A stretch of DNA of 64,000 bases from Omphalotus guepiniiformis (taxonomy: Eukaryota; Basidiomycota; Agaricomycetes; Agaricales; Omphalotaceae), in contig JAQOOI010000064.1 of NCBI GenBank assembly GCA_028554645.1, forward strand, positions 2,666,001-2,730,000. Reading direction: 5' to 3'. Positions 1 to 10,148 of this stretch are shown here, one piece after another. Each line of letters begins with the position of its first letter. The stretch's first letter is position 1. The notes below the pieces were generated by a model that did not search any database, was not told the DNA's origin, and saw only the letters and a program-made list of their open reading frames with translations. Both the position numbers and the translations under genes were made by a program.

Positions 1-576
1 TGTAACTTTTGTTGCTATGATGAAGTTTGACGATTTGGCGTGGGTGGCGATTCGGACGAAGAGGTGTATCATTTAGTAGTAGGTAAAGCGATGATTTACT
101 GTATTGCAATTTGTAGTGAGCAAAGAATGCTCAGCTGTACTCGTTTACATAGGTTTCTATGAAGGACTCCTGGGGTTTGCAAGTTCAAAATTCGAATGTA
201 CTTATTGTGGCGACGTCGCCAAGTCGCGGAGTTTCTGTTTCGGCCGCAGTCACGTTAAGTATGTCGTGTCATTTCTGGGACAACGCTGCCCGAAAAGCTG
301 TATGGTTCTTACTATGCAAGTCTGTGTCTTGAAAGGAGCTGCGGTGCTTGGCTACCTGTGATTGCTGTGTCCGTACCACCGTGACCCCTCTTCACTTCCA
401 AAGTTCCCTTATTTGGTCAAAGATTATGTAATATGGCCACGATCTGTGAGTGGTTATAAAGAGGAACCAGTTTTTTTTGGTTCCATACTTCATCTTCATC
501 ACCATTCATCTCTACCATCACGACTTGCGAACAAACGACTTTGAATTAATTTTATCAATTCCTCTGAACAACGAGA
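1..576. other. upstream region, no gene recognised
   Basis: Open frames here are short and have no recognisable protein pattern. The T-rich and CA-rich stretch just before 577 (about 455-560) is consistent with the promoter and 5' leader of the calcipressin gene that follows. Nothing else is supported. Confidence 0.5.
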
Positions 577-1338
577 ATGGCTTCATATGTTGTTTCTGTA
601 CCATCTATGAACTCTCCATCTACATCCACGTCGCCTCAGAAGACAAATTCGCTGGCAATAACGGCGTTGCCGAAGGAGTTCTTCCATCCTCATATCTTGG
701 GTGTTCTTAGGGAACATTTCGAAAGCTATGGGGAGATAAATCAGTGGGTTTTGTTACCTGGATTTGGGAGGATACTTGTTGTCTATCATGATGAGGATAA
801 TGCTGAGCGCGCAAAACGCCAGTGTGATCCTATTGTGTTGAACAAGACTAGTGATAGGTAAAAAAAAATCCGCCACAGAGAAAATGACTAATTTTTTTCC
901 AGATCAGAAGTGACTCTACGCGTCTACCGCGCCGACCCAAACCCGATTATCCCTCCAGACGAAACCAACTTTATCCCTCAAGCGAACTACCTCCGACCAC
1001 CAGAGATCGAGAAGAACTTCCTTATCTCGCCACCGGGTTCGCCGCCCGTAGGCTGGGAACCTATAAAGGAGGACCCACCGAACGCTGCACCCCTCGCGGA
1101 CGACCTCATTGCTGCTCTGCGTCAGTTGCAGATACAGGAGAAGAGGTCTAGTCTTGAGGTACTCCTTGACCCGCAAGAGGGTTCGGGTGTTGGGGTGTAC
1201 GTGGAGGATTGTGATGGGTATCAGGAGGAAGAGGTGGATGAGGAGGATTGGGTGTATGGGCAGACGGCTTTGGCGAGGCAGAGGTGGAGGCCTGTTGCTA
1301 CTGCGATGCCGCCTATGCGGTCTGCGTTGGTGGTGTGA
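577..1338 (+). CDS. RCN1: calcipressin (regulator of calcineurin, RCAN/Rcn1 family)
   Basis: Calcipressins bind the phosphatase calcineurin and tune Ca2+ signalling in the cytosol. There are two exons: 577-860, then a short intron starting GTAAAA and ending TTTTTTCCAG, then about 903-1338. The join is in phase (S-D-R-S-E-V-T-L-R). The N-terminal half resembles an RRM-like fold (about residues 20-110: a TALPKEFF start, then an FGRILVVYHD strand). The C-terminal half carries the family signature FLISPPGSPPVGWEP, the conserved serine/proline loop of calcipressins. A leucine-rich segment (LADDLIAALRQL) and an acidic tail (EEEVDEEDW) follow. The total of about 237 residues fits the family. The ATG at 577 is preceded by a leader without an in-frame alternative. 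The family call is firm; regulation by calcineurin-dependent transcription is known for the family but not visible here. Confidence 0.93.
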
Positions 1339-2177
1339 TGGGTTGAGATTTTTTTTCTCACTGGTTGTTTTTGCTTGTGCTTTGTATGTGAGTATATGGT
1401 TCTTTTTTTTTTTTTAGTCCACTCTTCGTTTTTGGCTTTTCTGCCTTTGGGATGATAACATTTTTCAGACCTGTTCTGAACCTTGACTGGTTTTGAGGAT
1501 ACTCAATATTGCCTTTTTTATCTGAATCTTACTCTCTCTTCGAGTTTGCGTCGTTTGTCTTCGAACCGTTAACTAATTGATTGTCTTTTCTAGTCATTTT
1601 TATGGGTCACCTCATACATCTACATATCATGTAAGTCGTCGTCACTTTTTTCACTCCCTCGTGCCTTCTGCAAAGATGAATATCTATCAGACCTGTTCTG
1701 ACCCTTCTGGAGACTACCTTATATTGCATCCAATGATTCTGAGCCTTCTTCCTTACTCCTCTTCCTCGTTTGGTGAACATGTATGCTGACGCAATCTTCT
1801 CAGATAATTCCTTCTTGCACACGCATCTACTAGGTACAACCGGTGTCTTTTCTCTACATTAGATCTTACATGTCACGATTGATGATTTTCTCTACTATGC
1901 TATACCTACCCTCACGAGACGATTTTTCTTTCTTTCTTATGGTTTCATGGACCTTTTTTACGCAGGGATTTGTACTTATACTTAATCGTTTGTATTGATT
2001 GCTTAGCTAGGGGTGTATTTGTATATATATACTCGTTATATGTGAACAGATGTATATTGGTAATGTTTTACCTGCGAGGGTCGTGGTGTCGTTGATTGTT
2101 TTACTACGCGTCCACCATTGATGTTTATCGTTCCGTCGCAATTGCCGTTCTTTCCACTGGACTCACATGTTGTACAT
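1339..2177. other. 3' flank and intergenic DNA with an imperfect direct repeat
   Basis: No gene was found. The T-rich stretch after 1338 is probably 3' UTR. Two stretches beginning with CAGACCTGTTCTGA (about 1468 and 1689), each followed by T-rich sequence, form an imperfect direct repeat roughly 220 bp apart. Their origin is unknown. Confidence 0.4.
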
Positions 2178-2208
2178 TGTACAGTATACTGGGGCTCCTT
2201 GAGACACT
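2178..2208 (+). repeat. left terminal inverted repeat, 31 bp
   Basis: This is the exact reverse complement of 5940-5970. It begins TGTACAGTATACTGGGG and ends CCTTGAGACACT. It lies outside the companion gene of the Harbinger-like element. A weaker second similarity to the right end (GGTGTCCTTGA followed by AAATAACA) occurs inward, at about 2373-2408. Confidence 0.85.
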
Positions 2209-2855
2209 GGTTTGAATTTGATTTTACATCTTCGTCACACAGTTTTTCCATAAAAATTGAGTACATAGATATTTTCTACCATATCAAGATTAGTTCTGGT
2301 AAGCTTGGACAAGATATATGTAGAGAATAAATGTAGGAGTAAGGATTGCGATGAAAAGGCCAAATGTCACAGTTTTGGTGTCCTTGAGGACGCGTGACAA
2401 AATAACATCCAAACAGCGAAGCATTGCGCGCGCGGCACAAGCCATGTCACGCTATTGTCACCCATATCTCTCTCCTTGATATCTTTCAGCCTGCCAGATA
2501 CGCAAATGCTACCCTATTGCCAAAACAAGAGGTTCATGGTCTTAACAGAAGCTAACATTGTGTTATACCCAGCCAATGTGGTGTAAATTTGTCCATATAT
2601 ATGACACTACTTGCAAAAATAAAAGTTCACACCTTCTGAAGTTTGTATTTTTCGGTCTATTAGAGCATATTCGAACCCAATGCAAAACCGGTTATATAAC
2701 ATTTAAGTGGTCTCACAGTAAATCATTAGTGCACAGAAATTTATTATTGGAGCCGTTGGTTTCAATATACAGTGATTAGCATTAGCACTTCAAGTTTACA
2801 TACTATCTACATGATTAGCATTTGAGCGAGACAAGACTTCAGGGGCAAACACGGT

Positions 2856-4110
2856 TTACTTCGACTGCACACTCGTTGATGGAAGAGAGCTCTCGGGGGA
2901 GCCTAGCATCGCCTGGACAACACGATCAGCAGCAGCCACGTAAGCATGAGAACTCTCCTTGAAACATTCAAGAGTCTCTCGGTGCTGCTGCTCTTGCTTC
3001 TCCTGGGCTTCCATCATGACGTTCTTGAGGTCTTGAAAGATAGTTGCATCTTGTCCACGAGTGCCTCGACGAGCTTTCTTCTTCGGAGGTTTTTTGGCCT
3101 CAAAGTCTGATTCACCGCTGACAGCTTCGTCGAAGATAGATGATGATTCATTGGACAAAGAGGAGGAAGAGCGCTTATGGTGAGTGTTCTTGGACTCTTC
3201 ACGGATCTCCAGTGCGCCGCTCTTGTTTTCGTTCTTGCAGCTAGATGAGGGTTGTCAGCCACTGAAGGTGACATTGTCAATTCAGACATACAGCCTGCTC
3301 AGCAACCTTTGCTTCCTCTCGATCCTTCTCTACTCGTTCTTTCTGTTCCATGATCCGATCTAGCAAGGAGGCTATGGTACTTTCAGTTGAGGGTGACAAA
3401 TCCTTCGCAAAATTTTTCTTCTGTGAGCCCTCCTATTTTCAAGATACTCATTAGCTACCACTTGCAAACGAAATCAGACAATCATACCTGGTGCTGCTTA
3501 AGCAATGTGTCAAGCTTGTGGTGAAATAGTTATTACTGAACTGTTCAAGAAATGTCCCTTTTCCTGCAGCCTCGAGACAATCTGTTCCCATTTCTTTCCC
3601 CGCTGCTTCATCTTCTGCATGTATGGGTTATCATCATATACAGCCCTCACTAGTGCCTCAATCTCAGTAGCAGTGAACACTGAACGATGGCCACCACCTT
3701 TCGGACCACGCTTCTTTTTGCCTTTTTTTCACCCTCCTCGGCTTGATGCTCAGCATCGGTGTCAGGGCCAGGTGAAGGAGAGCATGTTGGAGAAAGGTAA
3801 TAGGAATGAGCTGGAATTACACCAGTGGGTGGATTGAATGGGAATCCTGCCGGCAACAGGTGCTTGGATTGCAGGTACTGGTACAGCTGTAGTGGGTATT
3901 TGCTGAGTGGGCGTTGCAGAGTTGTAGTGGCAAGAGGTAGCATTGTCGTAGATGGAATTAGTTGTATTAGTGAACGGTTGTGCTGTGTTAAGAACATCGG
4001 TGCTTGAATCAGGTTGATTCAGAAGCCCTGCGGTTTATAGAAAATGATTACATGGAGGCATGGTGGGACTTTAAGACGATTCACCTTGTGCATTTTCCTC
4101 ATACATCGAA
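2856..4110 (-). pseudogene. Myb/SANT-like companion protein of the Harbinger element, degenerate
   Basis: In PIF/Harbinger elements this protein binds DNA and helps import the transposase. Reading from high to low coordinates there is a Q/P/S-rich N-terminus. A basic linker (KKRGPKGGG) follows, then a SANT-like block containing FTATEIEALVRAVYDDNPY, RGKKWEQIVSRL and KLDTLLKQHQ. A coiled-coil-like region (LLDRIMEQKERVEKEAK) and a charged C-terminal exon (AKKPPKKKARRG, then EAQEKQEQQHRETLE) complete it, with the stop at about 2856. The SANT block is spread over at least two frames near 3520-3700, so the copy looks broken. The family is inferred from the motif layout and the neighbouring transposase; exact exon edges are uncertain. 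Confidence 0.65.
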
Positions 4111-4339
4111 ACCAAAGTCAAACTCAAAGTCTTCACCTTGTCCATAGCCATAAGCATTCGCAAGGTGGTCAGGAGGAGGGAGCGGGAAATTATTGATATC
4201 GTCACTAACACGCTGAAGAGCTCGGTGATCCATAGGATGAAACTGGGGGATATTCTTTCTCAACAGGACTGTTTTAACTCACAGTGCGAAGAAGCTTGTG
4301 GGGTAGGAGGATGTCATCCTGGAGTCGGATGAAAGTTTC

Positions 4340-5560
4340 TTGTTGGTATGATGCCGCCAGAAGACTTCTAATTCCCTGATGTACCCATAGCTGACAACCC
4401 GCTCGCCATCTCATTGGACCGCATAAATGTCTGGATTGGTGTAGCAACGGCATAGAAGACTAGTGATGTAAGTACTGCTGTAAAGTAGGAGGTATACAGT
4501 TGAAAGCCTCTGAGACCTGATTTGGTCGCAGACAGTTCAATACATTGGTCATGAAAACACCGAATCGGTAGTAGGTCCCCACTGGTGATGAGTACAGGCG
4601 CATCTTCCAAAAAGCATTTAGATATGGCCAGTTCCTTGTAACATCTCCGAAACCATGTTCAACTGCCATGCGCACCTTCGACATTTCGTGATTCCATTGC
4701 AGGTCCTCCTTGCTCCGCTCCAGTCTGAGTAGGGGCTAATCAGCTGGTAGTTTACGCCATAGGCTGGATCACCGAAGAGCTGGAGATATGTTCTTTTGGA
4801 GAAGTCTCATCTGTTGTACCTTCTCGACGAGCATACTTCTCACAAAGCTGAGTATACCACTTTCTTCAAGCAAGAAATTGTCATTATTGCGACCAGGAAG
4901 TGCTCCATGAAGATGAGCAATAAGGCCATTCGGCAACATGATGGCTTGAAACTTCAATGCATGGTACTTTTATACCCGTTGTATGCAACACGTTGAAAGA
5001 ACATTGGCCGGCAGATTCGACGAATGGTGCAGTCGATGAAACCCAAACAGTCTTCAAAGGAGAACGGCATCATGCACCGCTTTTGCATAGCGTTCGAGAT
5101 TGGAGGGGAGAGAGAAGGGTGTCGTAATCAAATCCAAGCAAGTGCTCCAGTGACCATCTATCCAAGTAACAGTGAAATTCACAACCTCAGAGATAGCAGA
5201 CTGAGCACGGCCAAATCTCATAGAGAGCTCGTACTGATCTCCAGGAGAGCGAAAGCGTGCCAAAGTCAAGGCCAATGCCTCAAGACCAGTAAACCGGTGA
5301 CCACTGTGTGTGTGATGATAGTTTCAGGCACCTCCAAAGCCTGGGACTACAGCAAGTAGCTCATCGGCAGTTAGCCTGTAAAGGTTTTCATCAGATACAG
5401 TACTATATTACTATCCATGAGATGGTGACATACCGGAATTGCCAGAGACACTCTAAGTCTTCTAAACTTTTCAACCACGTTTCGGTGATTTTCATTCCTC
5501 CTTGCTCGGGCCTAGGTTTCTCCCTTCTGGTATGTAGTGCTAGCTGCCAAAGCGGTAACA
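4340..5560 (-). pseudogene. PIF/Harbinger DDE transposase (DDE_Tnp_4-like), frameshifted
   Basis: The transposase cuts and rejoins the element's ends in the nucleus. Reading downward, an N-terminal segment (FRLTADELLAVVPGF) is followed by a helix-turn-helix-like region (ALTLARFRSPGDQYELSMRF, then FGRAQSAISEVVN). The first catalytic Asp lies in GFIDCTIRRICRP, then KFQAIMLPNGLIAHLHG and the second Asp in GRNNDNFLLEESG. A C-terminal helix follows (MAVEHGFGDVTRNWPYLNAF), with its probable catalytic Glu in VEHGFG. The order is that of Harbinger transposases. An apparent one-base insertion near 4960 (run of A) breaks the frame just before KFQAIM, and further shifts occur near 5290-5330 and 4690-4770. 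It is therefore a pseudogene of a recently recognisable element. Confidence 0.8.
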
Positions 5561-5939
5561 GTTGCAGAATGGCACGGCTTCACTTCCAAGGAGGTACTGC
5601 AAGCTAGTTGTAGAGATAAAAACAGGGGGCAGGATGAAAGGAAGGATACCGAGATGTTGCTTTCGATGATTCATGATCAGATGCAAGATGTTTGACTCGT
5701 TGTACTTTATGATGAGAACATATTTCACACGATTTTGAATTTTGCGATAACTATACATTACGGTCTTACATTGGTTCGAATATGCTCTATTTTATACTGT
5801 ATCTTCATCACATCAGGCCTGTTCCACTCCAGATTCTTCTAATATCTACCTATAGCCTCTTTACATGTATCCCAACATAAATTTAGCCCAAAACTTTGGC
5901 AGTGGTGTGCTGTTATTTCTGAACGTATCAAGGACACCT

Positions 5940-5970
5940 AGTGTCTCAAGGAGCCCCAGTATACTGTACA
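5940..5970 (-). repeat. right terminal inverted repeat, 31 bp
   Basis: This is the perfect partner of 2178-2208, beginning AGTGTCTCAAGGAGCCCC. Immediately inside it (about 5905-5938) is sequence whose reverse complement resembles the left side at about 2373-2408. Confidence 0.85.
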
Positions 5971-8195
5971 TAGCTGGATATGGTACCTAGATAGACACGG
6001 ACTGACACGGTATTGTCGGGAGGCTAAACATGTCCTTACATCGCAGTTATCGTTTCAATAGAACATTTGTATGCAGTATATAGATCGTTCCAACGTTATG
6101 CACGTTCGTTCACGGGTACCAGACGGGCACTAGAGGGAACTTGCTTGGCGTACACTGGTCGCTAGTAGTCGTAGTACCGCCGAGAGCAAGAGCTGAATAA
6201 AGAATCAGATTCATGTCTGTCTAATCTGGTCTAATATCCAGTCGATTGGTAACTATTCTAGGTTGGGTTTTCGGGCCCGTACAGTAGTCTAAGCGGGGCA
6301 ACTCAATTTTCTACGCGACTTTTACTGTTTTTACTTACAGTAACAAACGAATTTCGAATTTTTTACCTCTTGTCCGCTGGAGGGGATGTGGGCTGATGTG
6401 GGTCATTGACAGGATCAATCTTCTGTCAGATTCGTACTCGTTGATTTCTGCTGTTGTTCCAGTTGAATGGTAACTATTCAAGGTTTCTTTTTTCGCGAAA
6501 CATCGAGTGAGAGTTGCACTGACATTTCGTTTACTGAGAAAGGTGGTGAAGAGCGGGTGTTGGGCGGGTTTTGGGCGGGTGTTGGGACCCAAGGGGAAAC
6601 CTTCGAAGCTCACGTGGCCGCACTATCCAACCAACCCGCTAGCTCATGGTGAACGCGAAAAACGCGGTTCCCGTGAGTTCCTTCGACCGCTACTGCTCTG
6701 TGGGAGCTCATAGGCCTGTTTTCATAGCTTTCTCTAAAAAAAAACTTCGCGTAACAGCGCGTAACCTGCTAACAGGCTAGCGTTAGGTGTCAAACGTCCG
6801 CGTCATGGCTCATGGTGGGTTGTCTTGTGATTATCGATTATCTGTTATACGAAACCTAGGGCTAGGGCTGGTCATTGATTATTGCTCCTGTGTAGTTGCG
6901 TTCGCCAGCTGCTGCATAACGACTGTGGCGAGGTGGTTTTAGACCACGGGTGAGGCTGTTGCTCGTTGATTCGGATTTGCTTGAGCGTTTATGGCAGAAA
7001 TCGGTGGCGTCTTCACTGGCAGTAAAATCATCCAGAGGAAACTCTCAGGTTAGGTTCTTGTAGGATGATTTTGGGATGTATAGAGCTCAGCTTTTGAAGA
7101 AGTGGTTGGAATAGTGCCGGGAGGATGCGTTGGTTCAGTGGATGAAATCCTTCGTGGAGGCTCGTGGGGGGCTCCTGTGTTTCTCCAGCGCGACGTGCAG
7201 GCCCAAATGCTCGTGGCGGATACCTGGTAATCACAGAGGAAAAGACGTTGTCCACTCTTATGCATCCATCCGTTCATGTCCATAGGAGGTCATTCATTTC
7301 GGTGGCATTACTCTGTCAAACTTACAGCCTGAATTTTTCTTGCACCTAGGGTTTAGTGGAATGCCGTTTTTCCTACCCTCTTGGACGGCTAGACCTCAGG
7401 CCTCAGGGAGCGATACACCATTTCAACAGCTGCCAAGCGACGCTGTTCAGTGCTGTCTCAGGGAATTACATTGAAATCTGAAGGGTGCCATACGCAGCCA
7501 TACGGTGCCATCCTACTCGACGTCGGAGTCTAGCCGGAAAGGCGATTTACTTGACGTGAATACACTCTCACGAATACATTGTTTGAATTGATGAGGATGG
7601 GGTGGCTGGTGCGCGGCCCGACATGTATTGCAAGCCTGAAAAAACTAGCAAAAGACTCGTCTCGAAGGGCGCCTCCTAGGGTCGATTCAATTGCATCAAC
7701 CGATCGTGTAAATTCTCACGCGATATGTATGCAACTGTCGATGGCGACGGTGCAGGCAGGCAACTTGCAAGGGATTGTCATGCCGTTTCCTCGCTGCTTA
7801 GCCTGAGGGTGCTATTATCATTTCTCCGAAGCGGAGTTGTGAATTCTGTGACACTAATTATTACAGCTCAGCCTAAAAGCTGATATTTGTGACTGCGCAA
7901 TGGCTTCCTTTAAATTTGTGTTATTGCTCACCTTTCTCCTGTTCATAGGGGAATTCGAGAGGAGGATCCGTGTGCAAAAGAAATAGGGGGTTAATGGTGC
8001 TTCTGGATTTTTTAAAGAAAACTGCGGGGTGGAACCCTCGTCTGAGTCGACTTGCCCCTATTTAGCTGTATAGAATATATGTGCTGACGGCATTGACCTA
8101 CATATAAAAATGACGCTGTTGTGTGTTGCACGCTGTCTACAGCTGCTCTCCGCTACGCTCATGGGCTTTGACCACCATCCACAGAAGTTGGTATT
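5971..8195. other. gene-poor region
   Basis: About 2.2 kb without a recognisable gene. Open frames are under 95 codons and overlap on both strands, and none shows a family pattern or a consistent splice structure. The last roughly 100 bp (ATATAAAAATG at about 8100) may be the promoter of the DUF6534 gene. Confidence 0.5.
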
Positions 8196-9819
8196 ATGGT
8201 CGGCACTTCCCTCTTCTTAGGACCTATATTGGCGACTGCTCTACTCAACACTTTTTTATATGGGATTTGCATTGGTCAGGCCCATACCTATTTTACTTCG
8301 GGATATCGGGACCCTTTGGTCATCCGGTGAGTAGTACAGGATTTTTCTTTCTCGCAAATTCAATCTGGAGCTCATAGTGCTTGTTTAGTTTGTTGGTGGT
8401 CTATGAGTTGTGTTTGGATACGGTTCATTCTTGCATTGGCGAGCACCGGCAGTTTTATTCTTGAAAAAAAAAAAGATGTTGACATGTTGACTTCTTCAGT
8501 TGCATATCTAATATGGGATTATTGTATCGCCAATTATAATAACCCTGCAAATTTGACAACAGCGCACTGGGAGGTTTCGCTGAGTCCTTTATTGACTGCT
8601 TTGTGAGTGTAAAACAGCTTTGCCGCGTCAAAGTATCTGCTAAATCCCGCTCGGTAATCTTTTTTTCCAGCACGTCTTTTCCGGTTCAAGTCTTTCTCGC
8701 ATGGCGCATCAAGCTGTTTTCTCAATCTCGGAGGATCTTCATCGCTCTTACGTGCGGTGCACTGATTCAGGCCGTCTTTGGTTCCGCGGCTTCAATTCGC
8801 GCCTTGACCGTTCACTCGTCGTCAGTCACGTCTACTGCCTAACGATGAATCCACCTTCGTTTCTGATTTTATTCTCTAGTGCTGTGAGGTTCTACAGAAG
8901 TACACCGTATACAGTTACATGGCTTGCTGTGTCTATGGTGGTCGACCTTTCTGTAACGTTGGTCAACCATTGGTTTTTGTCCGCTACAATATTTATTGAT
9001 CAATTTTCTCGTCAGTGTATTGTTAATCTACTATTTGCATAAAAATCGGACTGGGATACGTAGTAAGTGCTTTCGGTTGTTCCTATCTCATGTCTAACAT
9101 ATTGATTTGCAGAAACTGACGGTGTCATCAATAAAATAATGGTAATGGCAGTTGAAACTGCTGCTGTTAGCATGTTATTCACTGTAAGCGCTATTACCTC
9201 TCCGTGTCCTTCGTATGATACTAAAAAACTCTTGAATACATGCATAGGTCCTGGATTTACTTCTCTACATCGCACTTCCTACTGGCCATACGAACTTCCA
9301 CATCATATTTGGTTTGGTAATATCAACAATCTATTGTGAAGGAACTGGAATTGATTCTTTCCTTTGATTTAGTCCACCGGGAGAGTCTACACAAGTACAC
9401 TACTATTGGTGCGATTCCCCTAGTATTAACCATGATATCTTTGGCTCACTGATAACACTCCAGACTCTCAACTCTCGTCTGAGACTCAGAAAAGAAATGC
9501 TCGGACTTCAAGGAGCAACGGACGTATTCAGTACTGGCGACTTTGCTACTAGTCCTCGAGTAAGTCTGTTTGTTATAACCTGGTTAGTTTTCGTGACCGA
9601 CCGCATATTACGCAGAGCATCTTGGAGTTCCGACGGAGTCATCCAATTGATGATAGTGAAGTTGAGGGAACAGTGGATACAGTGGAGTTGGGCCCAATAC
9701 AGAATAGACACGTCGTTCAAGGGCTCACTCTGGAACCTAATATCGTTGAAACTCCTTCGGAAGTGAGTAGCAGCTTCAAGAAGCTTAGGCAAGCCTTTGG
9801 ATCGGAAAATGGACTCTGA
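8196..9819 (+). CDS. DUF6534-family multi-pass membrane protein (copy 1)
   Basis: The function of the family is unknown; its members are expanded in Agaricomycetes. The ATG at 8196 follows an in-frame stop. Spliced segments in order: SLFLGPILATALLNTFLYG and FTSGYRDPLVIRLLVVYELC; AYLIWDYCIANYNNPANL; VQVFLAWRIKLFSQS; VTWLAVSMVVDLSVT; YYLHKNRTGIQTDGVINKIM; MAVETAAVSMLFTV; LLLYIALPTGHTNFHIIFG; GRVYTSTLLL and TLNSRLRLRKEM. A soluble tail follows, with the stop at 9817-9819. About seven hydrophobic segments are visible, and the charged C-terminal motif (LNSRLRLRKE) is typical. About nine introns join in phase if intron 2 is a GC-AG intron (8439-8499) and acceptors at about 8670 and 8885 are used. 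Several 5' splice sites are weak (GTTGGT, GTAGTA). The related gene at 23928-25493 has matching intron positions, which supports this model. Confidence 0.82.
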
Positions 9820-10148
9820 AGTGTCGTATTGAGTGTATGTGATTGATACCCCAAGTTGTATGGCTAATCGATGTAATGGATAATATACTTTTATACACGA
9901 TTCAGATGTGTAGCTATGTTTCTGTCGAGTTCGTTTACAGCGTCAGTGTTGCCGGGTGAGCGCTTGAGCAGTGGAAATCCCGCCGGCAATTCCGTTGGGA
10001 GGAATATTTGTAATCTGTACAGTGTATTGACGTGTGAGCGATTGACAGCCATCTTCGTTCTTCATCTTCAATGTGGTTCCCGTGATACTATAAATTGCTG
10101 TGCATGGTGCATGCCGACAACCCAGACCGAACTCTTCAGTATTCCACC

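Larger units (their letters stand above)
2178..5970. mobile_element. decayed PIF/Harbinger-like DNA transposon (two-gene element)
   Basis: The segment is bounded by a perfect 31-bp inverted repeat (2178-2208 and 5940-5970, outer end TGTACAGTATACTGGGGCTC). It encodes, both on the minus strand, a Harbinger-type DDE transposase (about 4340-5560) and a Myb/SANT-like companion (about 2856-4110). That pair is the standard layout of PIF/Harbinger elements. Both genes contain frameshifts or stops, so this copy is not expected to be autonomous. I could not find a convincing 3-bp target duplication directly outside the repeats, so the true termini may differ slightly. Confidence 0.8.

Noticed and set aside
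916..1417. Open frames overlapping the calcipressin second exon on other frames
   Set aside because: They are shadows of the conserved calcipressin frame.
7028..7349. Overlapping open frames on both strands near 7.1-7.3 kb
   Set aside because: Low-complexity-like composition, no family features, no splice continuation.
8403..8606. Frameshift at the A11 run in DUF6534 copy 1
   Set aside because: A GC-AG intron of normal length removes the run and restores the frame, matching the intron position of the paralog.
8681..8700. GGTTCAAGTC as a tRNA B box
   Set aside because: No A box at the expected distance, no cloverleaf, and it lies at the edge of a coding exon of the DUF6534 gene.
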